Source: Sphingobacterium deserti (lineage in GTDB: Bacteria; Bacteroidota; Bacteroidia; Sphingobacteriales; Sphingobacteriaceae). Taken from it: a DNA stretch of 64,000 nt. This document shows, one piece after another, positions 26,115 through 33,969 of this stretch (its first letter is position 1; each line of letters starts with the position of its first letter). The translations under genes were made by a program, and so were the position numbers. The notes beneath the pieces were generated by a model. The model was not told the DNA's origin. It made no database searches and saw only the letters and a program-made list of their open reading frames with translations. The stretch lies in the NCBI RefSeq assembly GCF_000757725.1, contig NZ_JJMU01000014.1, positions 1 to 64,000 of the forward strand, given 5' to 3'.

Positions 26115-26932
26115 GCGTATCATATATAAGCTTCATCGAGCTTCAAGAGATTGTGGACTTATTGGGCAACGTATCAGGCTATGATTTGTCTGGCTACAGT
26201 AAATCGTCGCTAAAAAGGCGGATCCAACGTGTCTTGGATTTAGAACGTATGGATGTCGTTGACCTCAAAAACGCAATCACCAATATCGAGGGTTTTCAGA
26301 CTTATCTTATGAATGAAGTTACGGTTAACGTGACAGAGATGTTTAGAGATCCACGCTATTATGCTGCGTTACGTAGCGATGTATTCCCTTATCTACAAAC
26401 ATATCCGCAGCTGAAATTCTGGAGTGCTGGATGTTCGACAGGCGAGGAAGTGTATTCACTCGCCATTTTATTGATGGAGAGCGGGCTGTATGATAGAAGT
26501 TTCATTTACGGCACAGACATCAACGGAAATGTATTGGAGTCGGCTAGGAAAGCGATATATCCGCTAAAGAAAATAAAAGTTTACAGCGAAAACTACAACG
26601 CATCCGGATCGCGGGGTAGTTTGTCTGACTATTACACCGCGATGTACGAAGCGGCTATTGTGAATACAGAAGTAAGAAAGAACATACTCTTTTCACAGCA
26701 CAATCTAGCAGCCGACTACATCTTTAATGAATTTCAATTCATATCTTGTCGCAATGTATTGATTTACTTTGACATGGAGCTGCAAAACAAAGTCTTCAAT
26801 TTATTTTACAATTCTTTGGCCGAGTTTGGCTTTCTTTGCTTAGGATCGAAAGAAACATTATTAAACAGAGATATTATGTCTAATTTTAAAGTCATCAATA
26901 AGGAATTTAACATTTACCAAAAAATTAGGTAA
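26102..26932 (+). CDS. CheR-like protein-glutamate O-methyltransferase
   Basis: 276 residues: an N-terminal helical domain with the Arg/Lys-rich helix YSKSSLKRRIQR (about 33-44), and the NVTEMFRDP substrate-site segment, then the SAM-binding domain with GCSTGEE (110-116), GTDI and CRNVLIYF. All features of an active CheR are present. It should methylate glutamate side chains using SAM. No chemoreceptor gene lies in the window, so its substrate is not a neighbouring MCP; the kinase coiled coil encoded just upstream is a candidate (inference). Overlaps the kinase by 13 nt and the CheB-like gene by 1 nt. Confidence 0.92.
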   Translation: MAKLSVSYISFIELQEIVDLLGNVSGYDLSGYSKSSLKRRIQRVLDLERMDVVDLKNAITNIEGFQTYLMNEVTVNVTEMFRDPRYYAALRSDVFPYLQTYPQLKFWSAGCSTGEEVYSLAILLMESGLYDRSFIYGTDINGNVLESARKAIYPLKKIKVYSENYNASGSRGSLSDYYTAMYEAAIVNTEVRKNILFSQHNLAADYIFNEFQFISCRNVLIYFDMELQNKVFNLFYNSLAEFGFLCLGSKETLLNRDIMSNFKVINKEFNIYQKIR

Positions 26933-27498
26933 TGAGCAAAGCCGATGACATTATATTAATAGGTGGAAGCGCGGGTTCTTACAATCTCATTGTAGCAATT
27001 ATAGAATCTTTGCCGTCCTATTTTCTATATGCAATCGTCGTTATTATACATCGCAACCCGAAGTTCACCACACGGATTGAAGACACCTTGGCTGCGAGGC
27101 TGCACCGGCCCATCATACAAGCCGGAGATAAAACGATCGTATCTAAAAATATGATCTATTTCGCTGTGCCCGGATATCATTTGCTCGTTGAGCCAGATCG
27201 TACCTTTTCCCTCGATAATTCCGAGCAAATTCAATTTTCCCGGCCATCTATTGATGTGCTTTTTGAAACTGCGGCAGAAACCTATGGAAAACGCTGCACA
27301 GCATTTTTACTCTCAGGAGCGAATAAAGATGGGACCGACGGTATAAGGATGGTCAAAAAAATGGGGGGAAATACTTTTGCTCAATCACCAGACGAAGCAC
27401 TCATGCGCACCATGCCGGAAAATGCGATACGCGCCAATCAGGAAATCAATATATTAACGGATCAAGAGATCATTTCCTATTTCAGGAATCTAAGATAA
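26932..27498 (+). CDS. CheB-like protein-glutamate methylesterase without receiver domain
   Basis: 188 residues, only the catalytic domain; chemotaxis CheB has an extra 120-residue receiver in front. The triad is visible: Ser13 in GGSAGS, His40 in IIHRNP and Asp133 in GANKDGTDG. It should remove the methyl groups added by CheR. Without a receiver it cannot be switched by direct phosphorylation, so control must come from partner kinases or substrate state (inference). The start overlaps the CheR stop (TAATG). Confidence 0.9.
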   Translation: MSKADDIILIGGSAGSYNLIVAIIESLPSYFLYAIVVIIHRNPKFTTRIEDTLAARLHRPIIQAGDKTIVSKNMIYFAVPGYHLLVEPDRTFSLDNSEQIQFSRPSIDVLFETAAETYGKRCTAFLLSGANKDGTDGIRMVKKMGGNTFAQSPDEALMRTMPENAIRANQEINILTDQEIISYFRNLR

Positions 27499-27504
27499 AA
27501 GTCT

Positions 27505-29121
27505 ATGAAAAATGTAAATCTTCTTATTTTAGATGACAAGGAGGAAAATATCATCAGCCTGTCAGCCCTACTAGCGGATGTTCAGCATATTAATATCATC
27601 AGTTCTACGGATCCGAATGAGGCGCTCAAAATATGTTGGAAAAATGATATCGCCATTGCATTGGTAGATGTTCAAATGCCTGATATAAATGGCTTTGAAT
27701 TTGTATCACTTTTAAAATCGAATCCCAAGACCAATCATATCATGGCGATTATGGTCACGGCGATCTCTAAGGAAGACCGCTATTTATTGAAGGGATTAGA
27801 AAGTGGAGCTATCGATTATCTCTACAAACCCCTTAACCCAGAAATTACTGTAGCGAAAGTAACTTCTTTTGTGAATCAGATACACATCCAAGAAGAAATA
27901 AAGCAGAAAAATATAGCGTTAGAGGAGTCTCGAAAACAATTATTAGCAGCCAAAGAAGACGCCGAAGAAGCACGAAAATCAAAAGAAATCTTTCTCGCGA
28001 ATATGAGCCATGAAATCCGCACGCCCATAAACGGAATTATCGGGATTATACATATGCTTCGCAATTCCGAGCTCAATATGGAACAAAAAGATTGGATTCA
28101 ACGGTTAGATATTGCCTCGAACTCACTGCTTCTAATTATCAACGATATTTTAGATATTTCTAAAATAGATTCGGGCATGATGAAAGTTGAAAACGAAAGC
28201 TTCTCACTACGACAAAAGCTGGAAGACATCCGAAAGATCTTTAAAGTAAAAGCACTTGACAAACAGCTCCGCTTTGAAATGGAGATAGATCCTCGGCTGC
28301 CGGAATATGTAAAAAGTGATCCGTTACGGATACAGCAGATTGTGAACAATTTTATATCTAACAGTCTCAAATTCACCGAATCAGGAACAATCACTTTAAA
28401 AGCTGAAGTGCTTGCTCAATCTAAAACAAATTCCACCGTAAAACTTACCGTTTCAGATACCGGTATTGGTGTAAAAGCGGATGCGATAGACAAAATTTTC
28501 CTTGCTTTTGAACAAGCTGATGACGGTATTACCAAAAAATTTGGAGGCACAGGGCTTGGATTAGCAATCGTAAAGCGTCTTGCGGATCTGCTCAATGGAA
28601 CTGTAAGTGCTAAAAGTGTTTATGGTGATGGGTCGGCTTTTTCATTTCAGGCGACTTTCGAACATGCCGAACATTTCCCTAATGATGACAAAATGGATAA
28701 AAAAGTATTTTCAAAGCTAGAAAAATTTGATGATCTAAACATTCTCATCGCAGAAGACAATGACCTTAACAGCTTTATGCTGGCACACATGCTTGAATCT
28801 TGGGGATGCAAGGTCGATAATGTTAAAAACGGGAGGCAAGCCGTCGAAAAAGTAAATCAGTATGATTACGACTTGATCATGATGGACACCCACATGCCAA
28901 TTATGTCGGGGTTTGAAGCAATAAAGGAGATTAAAAAAAATTCAAACACGCAAAAGACGTTCATACCAATTATCACAATTTCTGCATCCGTATTGGAGCA
29001 TGAACAGGCTGCTGCTTACGAAGCTGGAGCCGACAGTGTAATTGGAAAGCCGTTTGACCCCTTGGACTTACATCAGAAAATAAGCAATCTTATCAGCAAG
29101 AAAAGGGTACAGTACGATTAA
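27505..29121 (+). CDS. Hybrid histidine kinase, REC-HisKA-HATPase-REC, soluble
   Basis: 538 residues with no membrane helix. Receiver with Asp55 (LVDVQMPD), a short coiled coil (about 130-155), HisKA with His169 (NMSHEIRTP), HATPase with KFGGTGLGL, and a C-terminal receiver with Asp461. The leading receiver suggests it takes phosphate or a conformational signal from the upstream membrane kinase. It starts 6 nt after the CheB-like gene and completes a four-gene operon. No output domain is present, so the final effector is encoded elsewhere. Confidence 0.92.
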   Translation: MKNVNLLILDDKEENIISLSALLADVQHINIISSTDPNEALKICWKNDIAIALVDVQMPDINGFEFVSLLKSNPKTNHIMAIMVTAISKEDRYLLKGLESGAIDYLYKPLNPEITVAKVTSFVNQIHIQEEIKQKNIALEESRKQLLAAKEDAEEARKSKEIFLANMSHEIRTPINGIIGIIHMLRNSELNMEQKDWIQRLDIASNSLLLIINDILDISKIDSGMMKVENESFSLRQKLEDIRKIFKVKALDKQLRFEMEIDPRLPEYVKSDPLRIQQIVNNFISNSLKFTESGTITLKAEVLAQSKTNSTVKLTVSDTGIGVKADAIDKIFLAFEQADDGITKKFGGTGLGLAIVKRLADLLNGTVSAKSVYGDGSAFSFQATFEHAEHFPNDDKMDKKVFSKLEKFDDLNILIAEDNDLNSFMLAHMLESWGCKVDNVKNGRQAVEKVNQYDYDLIMMDTHMPIMSGFEAIKEIKKNSNTQKTFIPIITISASVLEHEQAAAYEAGADSVIGKPFDPLDLHQKISNLISKKRVQYD

Positions 29122-29132
29122 AAAATAATTAT

Positions 29133-29140
29133 TAGCTTTG
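29133..29140 (+). promoter_or_regulatory. -7 box TAGCTTTG before the azurin gene
   Basis: An exact TAnnTTTG match 28 nt before the start codon, 11 nt after the end of the kinase operon. Confidence 0.5.
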
Positions 29141-29168
29141 TTGAAAGCACACATATTTAATTTGTAAA

Positions 29169-29702
29169 ATGAAAAGATTATTTGTTTTTCCAGCGATTGC
29201 TCTTGTCCTTTCGCTTGCGGCATGTGGAGGTAGTGAGAATAAAAATACATCTACAACCACTGAGGAAACTACTTCTTCTGCAGAAAGCGCAACAACCGAA
29301 ACAGTTCCTGGAATTGAAAATGTTGAATTATCAAACACGATCGTGGTTGAATCCAACGATCAGATGAAATTTGATAAAGAGTTGCTTCGTGTAAAAGCAG
29401 GCGAAGCTGTTTCATTGACTTTAAAAAACGTAGGTACGCTACCTAAAGAATCTATGGGGCATAATTTGATTGTATTGAAACCAGGTGTGGATATCGCTAC
29501 ATTTGCGGGTGAAGCTACTGCTGCTGCAGATGCAGACTACATTCCAAAAACGTCGCTTTCTTCGATCGCGGCACATACAAAATTGTTAGGCCCGGGTGAA
29601 GAGGATAAAATATCGTTTACGCTAGAAAAAGGGGTTTATACATTCATTTGTAGTTTCCCAGGGCACTATGGTGTAATGCAAGGAAAAATCGTTGCTGAAT
29701 AG
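29169..29702 (+). CDS. Azurin-like cupredoxin lipoprotein
   Basis: 177 residues. The lipoprotein signal has the lipobox LAAC (Cys19), followed by a Ser/Thr/Glu-rich linker (about 20-45). Type 1 copper ligands are all present: His98 (MGHNL), and Cys161-x4-His166-x3-Met170, the azurin spacing. It should carry electrons at the membrane surface, for example to a cytochrome oxidase or peroxidase; the partner is not visible here. It has its own promoter and is followed by a long hairpin. Confidence 0.92.
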   Translation: MKRLFVFPAIALVLSLAACGGSENKNTSTTTEETTSSAESATTETVPGIENVELSNTIVVESNDQMKFDKELLRVKAGEAVSLTLKNVGTLPKESMGHNLIVLKPGVDIATFAGEATAAADADYIPKTSLSSIAAHTKLLGPGEEDKISFTLEKGVYTFICSFPGHYGVMQGKIVAE

Positions 29703-29724
29703 TACCTTGACGCTAGGTATCATG

Positions 29725-29756
29725 ACAAAGCACTTATCGGTCGATAAGTGCTTTGT
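29725..29756. terminator. Hairpin after the azurin gene
   Basis: A 15-bp perfect stem (29725-29739 with 29742-29756). The following bases are not T-rich, so its strength as a terminator is uncertain. Confidence 0.55.
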
Positions 29757-29814
29757 TGCTTGTATACACTTGGTTTTTTACAACTTAAATACAATTTAGT
29801 TTACATAAATTGCC

Positions 29815-29822
29815 TAACTTTG
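29815..29822 (+). promoter_or_regulatory. -7 box TAACTTTG before the first lpd gene
   Basis: An exact TAnnTTTG match, 25 nt before the start codon; -33 element weak. Confidence 0.5.
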
Positions 29823-29847
29823 ATACCGTAACTATATACTAAATTTT

Positions 29848-31254
29848 ATGCAATACGACGTAATCGTTATAGGAAGTGGTCCAGGTGGATATGTTGGAGC
29901 TATTCGCTGCGCACAGCTAGGCCTTAAAACAGCTGTGATTGAAAAATACAGCACTTTTGGCGGGACGTGCCTGAACGTAGGCTGTATTCCTTCTAAAGCC
30001 TTATTGGACACCTCCGAACATTATCACAATGCCGCGCACAACTTCGAGACACACGGTATCGAACTGAGCAATTTGAAAATTGATGTCAAAAAGATGATCG
30101 ATCGTAAGAACGATGTAATTGCTCAAAATACCGCCGGTATTACTTTTTTATTCAAGAAAAATAAAATAGATAGTTATGAGGGTGTTGGTTCATTCATTGA
30201 CAAAAACACCATTAAAGTAACAAAAAACGATGGCAGCACGGAAGAGCTGAAAGCCAAAAATGTTATTATAGCTACAGGTTCGAAACCTACAGCACTCCCT
30301 TTTTTACCTATTGATAAAAAGCGCATTATCACGTCTACAGAAGCGTTAAACCTCCAAGAAGTTCCGAAACACTTAATCGTTATTGGTGGTGGTGTAATCG
30401 GCTTGGAATTAGGTTCTGTATACGCGCGTCTAGGAGCTAAAGTTTCCGTAGTAGAATTTGCTAAATCAATCATCGGAACCATGGATGGTGGCTTAGGAAA
30501 AGAATTGCAACGCGTATTAAAAAAGAATCTAGGAATGGAATTCTTCTTAGGTCATAAAGTAACAGGCGCTACTACAGAAGGAGAAAAAGTAACTGTTACA
30601 GCTGAAGACGCTAAGGGACAAACGGTTGAATTAGAAGGTGACTATTGTATCGTTTCTGTTGGTAGAACGGCATATACAGAAGGTTTAGGATTAGAAAGCA
30701 TCGGTATTAAACCTGAAGAACGTGGCAATAAAATCCCGGTAAACGAACACTTAGAAACATCTGTTGAAGGTGTTTACGCTATCGGAGACGTGGTGAAAGG
30801 CGCTATGCTTGCGCATAAAGCGGAAGACGAAGGAATTTATGTAGCTGAAAGGATCGTAGGACAAAAACCACACATTGATTATAACTTGATCCCTGGTGTC
30901 GTATATACATGGCCTGAAGTTGCATCTGTAGGAAAAACAGAGGAGCAATTGAAAGAAGCAGGTGTTAAGTACAAATCAGGCTCATTCTCATTCAAAGCTT
31001 CAGGACGCGCTAAAGCTTCTGGCGATACTGACGGTTTCGTCAAAGTGTTGGCAAACAGTGAAACTGACGAGGTATTAGGTGTTCACATCATTGGCCCACG
31101 TGCTGCTGATGTCATTGCTGAAGCTGTGGTTGCTATGGAATACAGAGCATCTGCCGAAGATATTGGAAGAATATGCCATGCACACCCAACTTATACCGAA
31201 ACACTGAAAGAAGCAGCACTAGCGGCAACAGCAAACAGAGCTATTCACGCTTAA
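29848..31254 (+). CDS. lpdA: Dihydrolipoyl dehydrogenase (E3), paralogue 1
   Basis: 468 residues. FAD-binding GSGPGGYVG, redox-active disulfide GGTCLNVGCIPSK (about residues 37-49), NAD-binding GGGVIGLELG (about 180) and the C-terminal catalytic dyad HAHPTYTE with His and Glu. It reoxidises dihydrolipoyl groups of 2-oxoacid dehydrogenase or glycine cleavage complexes. It is monocistronic, away from E1 and E2 genes, with its own promoter and terminator. Its disulfide context differs from the second copy, so the two probably serve different complexes. Confidence 0.95.
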   Translation: MQYDVIVIGSGPGGYVGAIRCAQLGLKTAVIEKYSTFGGTCLNVGCIPSKALLDTSEHYHNAAHNFETHGIELSNLKIDVKKMIDRKNDVIAQNTAGITFLFKKNKIDSYEGVGSFIDKNTIKVTKNDGSTEELKAKNVIIATGSKPTALPFLPIDKKRIITSTEALNLQEVPKHLIVIGGGVIGLELGSVYARLGAKVSVVEFAKSIIGTMDGGLGKELQRVLKKNLGMEFFLGHKVTGATTEGEKVTVTAEDAKGQTVELEGDYCIVSVGRTAYTEGLGLESIGIKPEERGNKIPVNEHLETSVEGVYAIGDVVKGAMLAHKAEDEGIYVAERIVGQKPHIDYNLIPGVVYTWPEVASVGKTEEQLKEAGVKYKSGSFSFKASGRAKASGDTDGFVKVLANSETDEVLGVHIIGPRAADVIAEAVVAMEYRASAEDIGRICHAHPTYTETLKEAALAATANRAIHA

Positions 31255-31261
31255 AAAATAG

Positions 31262-31293
31262 AAAAAGCAAGATGAAAATCCATCTTGCTTTTT
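31262..31293 (+). terminator. Terminator after lpd 1
   Basis: A 13-bp perfect stem (31262-31274 with 31281-31293), 6-nt loop and T5. Confidence 0.85.
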
Positions 31294-31307
31294 CATAAGA
31301 TAATACC

Positions 31308-31706
31308 ATGAACTTTTATACACGAAAATGGATAAAGCCAGAAGATCTGAATCCTAATGGATCGCTCTTTGGTGGAACTTTGCTGCGTTGGATTGACGAG
31401 GAGGCTGTCATCTATGCCATCGTACAACTGGGTAATCCACACGTGGTCACGAAATATATTTCCGAAATCAACTTCGTCAGCTCTGCAAAACAAGGTGATA
31501 TCATTGAAATGGGTATCGAGGCAGTAAACTTTGGGCGCACTTCTCTAACCATGCGTTGTGTAGTTAGAAATAAGATTACCAGAAAGATCATCCTGTCGAT
31601 CGACAAGCTAGTATTTGTAAATCTCGACGGAGAGGGGAATCCCACGCCACACAACAAATCAGAGATTACTTACGCCTACAGCGGAATAGAAAAGACCAAT
31701 CAATAG
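31308..31706 (+). CDS. Hotdog-fold acyl-CoA thioesterase (YciA-like)
   Basis: 132 residues, one hotdog domain. The LNPNGSLFGGTLLRWIDEEA segment (about 14-33) contains the Asn and Asp/Glu residues of the YciA/BFIT-type catalytic site, and FVNLDGEGNPTPH resembles the conserved strand near the C-terminus. It should hydrolyse acyl-CoA esters; chain-length preference is unknown. It ends 3 nt from the convergent DUF3817 gene, with a terminator overlapping both stop codons. Confidence 0.85.
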   Translation: MNFYTRKWIKPEDLNPNGSLFGGTLLRWIDEEAVIYAIVQLGNPHVVTKYISEINFVSSAKQGDIIEMGIEAVNFGRTSLTMRCVVRNKITRKIILSIDKLVFVNLDGEGNPTPHNKSEITYAYSGIEKTNQ

Positions 31707-31728
31707 CTTCTACTTTTTAGAAGCTATT
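31702..31728. terminator. Bidirectional terminator overlapping two stop codons
   Basis: A 10-bp perfect stem (31702-31711 with 31719-31728). The loop contains T5 on plus and the outer flanks are T-rich on the plus side. It covers the thioesterase TAG and the DUF3817 TAG. Confidence 0.55.
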
Positions 31729-32000
31729 TGCTTTTTTAAGTCACGCTCCACCCAGAATGAAACAATAGGGATTAGCGATACAACAAAATAGGTCAATACC
31801 CGTTTGATCGGCCATTTGTATTCGTTCCAGCACATGATTAGCAAGATGACAAATAGCACGACTAAAAACCCATGTATTGATCCCGCGACCTTTACGGCTT
31901 CAGGAACATCCGCCAAATACTTTAGCGGCATAGCCAGGAAAAATAAAACAACCGTAGAAATAGCTTCCCACAAGGCTATCTGTTGAAAAATTCGTAACAT
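31710..32000 (-). CDS. DUF3817 family membrane protein
   Basis: 96 residues from the ATG at 32000 (a non-ATG extension to 32030 is rejected because it overlaps the -7 box). Three membrane helices (about residues 9-25, 35-55 and 66-82). The ALWEAIS start and the SIHGFLVVLF segment match DUF3817, small integral membrane proteins of unknown function often annotated YdzA-like. Monocistronic. Confidence 0.8.
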   Translation of the reverse strand: MLRIFQQIALWEAISTVVLFFLAMPLKYLADVPEAVKVAGSIHGFLVVLFVILLIMCWNEYKWPIKRVLTYFVVSLIPIVSFWVERDLKKQIASKK

Positions 32001-32023
32001 AACTGATCCACAAATAATTTCTG

Positions 32024-32031
32024 CAAACATA
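32024..32031 (-). promoter_or_regulatory. -7 box TATGTTTG of the DUF3817 gene
   Basis: An exact TAnnTTTG match on the minus strand, 23 nt before the ATG at 32000, which supports that start. Confidence 0.45.
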
Positions 32032-32137
32032 CGCCAAAAACAAAGAGCGGTGACAATTTACTTATCTATTGACCAAAAACTGACAAGTATCGCCGCAAAC
32101 CAATCTTTAGCCGCTAACAAACCAAAAAAACGGTTGG

Positions 32138-32165
32138 TTGTTACCCGAAAAAATATGTATTTTTG
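32138..32165 (+). promoter_or_regulatory. Promoter of the second lpd gene
   Basis: TTG (32138-32140), a 17-nt spacer and TATTTTTG (32158-32165). Predicts a leader of about 105 nt before the ATG at 32277, unusually long for this window; no riboswitch-like structure was recognised in it. Confidence 0.6.
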
Positions 32166-32276
32166 AGAGTTCAGTAGAAGAACAAAAGTCTTAACTACAA
32201 ATATTATTGAGTGGACTATCGTGCTATAATTCACTGCGCGACAGATACACTTAAGACGTTAAAAATTAACATACAT

Positions 32277-33665
32277 ATGAATTACGACATCGTAGTAATC
32301 GGTAGTGGTCCTGGAGGATATGTAGCTGCTATCCGTGCATCCCAATTAGGTTTCAAAACCGCAATTATTGAACGCGAAGCATTAGGCGGAATCTGCTTAA
32401 ATTGGGGATGTATCCCGACCAAAGCCTTGTTGAAGAGTGCACAGGTTTTCGAGTACTTGAACCATGCCGAGGAATACGGTATCAAGGTGGAAGGTGGCGA
32501 GGCTGACTTTTCTGCTATTGTAAAGAGAAGCCGCGGTGTGGCTGATGGCATGAGCAAAGGCATTCAGTTCTTAATGAAGAAGAACAAAATCGATGTCATC
32601 ATGGGTACTGCCAAAGTGAAAAAAGGTGGTAAAATAGAGGTAAAAGGTGCAGACGGCGCCGTGAAAGAATACAGTGCAAAGCACACAATTTTGGCAACGG
32701 GCGCGCGTTCCCGCGAATTACCAAACTTGCCGCAAGATGGTAAAAAAATCATTGGTTACCGCCAAGCAATGAATCTTCCTAAACAGCCTAAATCATTAGT
32801 GGTAGTAGGTTCAGGAGCGATCGGTGTTGAATTCGCATATTTCTATAGCGCAATTGGCACACAGGTTACTATTGTAGAGTTCATGGACAGAATAGTTCCG
32901 GTGGAAGACGAAGAAGTTTCGAAACAACTTGAAAAGTCACTCAAAAAGGCTGGTATCACAATCTTGACAAAATCGGAAGTTCAATCGGTCGATACATCCG
33001 GTGATTTGAGCAAAGTATCCATCAAAACGGCAAAAGGCACGGAGACTATCGAAGCAGAAGTTGTACTTTCCGCAGTTGGTATTACACCAAATATCGAAAA
33101 CTTAGGCCTAGAGGAAGCTGGTATCAAAACAGACAAAGGTCGTGTGCTTGTTGACGACTATTACAAAACGAATGTAGATGGTGTTTACGCAATTGGCGAT
33201 ATTGTTAAGGGACAAGCATTGGCACACGTTGCATCAGCCGAGGGTATCACTTGCGTAGAGAAAATCAAGGGTCTTCACGTGGAACCTATCGACTACAATA
33301 ACATTCCGGGCTGTACCTACTGCTCACCAGAAATCGCTTCTGTGGGTTATACAGAAAAGGCGGCCAAAGATGCTGGTTATGAAGTAAAAGTGGGTAAATT
33401 TCCATTCTCTGCTTCTGGAAAGGCTTCTGCCGCTGGCGCGAAGGACGGTTTTGTGAAATTAGTATTTGATGCGAAATACGGTGAATTACTAGGCGCACAC
33501 ATGATCGGAGCAAACGTTACAGAGATGATCGCGGAGATCGTTGTCGCTAGAAAATTGGAAACAACAGGCCACGAAATGATCAAAGCTATCCACCCTCACC
33601 CTACCATGAGTGAAGCGATTATGGAAGCAGCAGCTGATGCTTATGGTGAGGTAATTCACCTATAG
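32277..33665 (+). CDS. lpdA: Dihydrolipoyl dehydrogenase (E3), paralogue 2
   Basis: 462 residues from the ATG at 32277; the frame is open 22 codons further but MNYDIVVIGSGPGGY is the natural E3 N-terminus. Disulfide segment GGICLNWGCIPTK (about 34-46), NAD site GSGAIGVEFAY and dyad HPHPTMSE. The LNWGCIPTK form is the one typical of E3 enzymes linked to pyruvate dehydrogenase in many bacteria, so a PDH role is inferred. It lies 1 kb from paralogue 1 but differs throughout, so it is an old paralogue, not a recent duplication. Confidence 0.95.
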   Translation: MNYDIVVIGSGPGGYVAAIRASQLGFKTAIIEREALGGICLNWGCIPTKALLKSAQVFEYLNHAEEYGIKVEGGEADFSAIVKRSRGVADGMSKGIQFLMKKNKIDVIMGTAKVKKGGKIEVKGADGAVKEYSAKHTILATGARSRELPNLPQDGKKIIGYRQAMNLPKQPKSLVVVGSGAIGVEFAYFYSAIGTQVTIVEFMDRIVPVEDEEVSKQLEKSLKKAGITILTKSEVQSVDTSGDLSKVSIKTAKGTETIEAEVVLSAVGITPNIENLGLEEAGIKTDKGRVLVDDYYKTNVDGVYAIGDIVKGQALAHVASAEGITCVEKIKGLHVEPIDYNNIPGCTYCSPEIASVGYTEKAAKDAGYEVKVGKFPFSASGKASAAGAKDGFVKLVFDAKYGELLGAHMIGANVTEMIAEIVVARKLETTGHEMIKAIHPHPTMSEAIMEAAADAYGEVIHL

Positions 33666-33740
33666 AGATTGGTCGCGAAAGATAAGTAAATAAAACGCGC
33701 TGATTTAGTAGGAAGTCGGAAGCGCTATTAAAAAAACACA

Positions 33741-33787
33741 AAGACGAAGCAATCCTGCATTTAACAAAATGCAAATTGCTTCGTCTT
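33741..33787. terminator. Long hairpin between lpd 2 and the LacI gene
   Basis: A 13-bp outer stem (33741-33753 with 33775-33787) and a 7-bp inner stem (33756-33762 with 33767-33773) with a small bulge; pyrimidine-rich after it. Probably ends lpd 2 and perhaps lacI. The rest of 33666-33969 shows no other feature I can support. Confidence 0.65.
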
Positions 33788-33969
33788 CCTTCTTTGCAAT
33801 GCCGGGCCTTCAAAGCCTTTTGCTTGAAAATTCATCTACCTTTAGGCTACTGGCAAATGAACAGTATGTCCAACGGTGATTGTAAAATGAAGAAGCCACT
33901 TTTCATCAGGGTAGCTATAAGATGTACTTTTTCTACCAAGCATATAATTATCGCAACATCTACGGTTAT

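Noticed and set aside
22653-29121. Calling the kinase-CheR-CheB cluster a chemotaxis operon
   Set aside because: No CheA, CheW, CheY-only protein or methyl-accepting receptor is present.
32166-32276. Riboswitch in the 110-nt leader of lpd 2
   Set aside because: No conserved core or terminator/antiterminator pair could be recognised.
29848-33665. Recent tandem duplication of lpd
   Set aside because: The two proteins differ across their length and are separated by unrelated genes on both strands.
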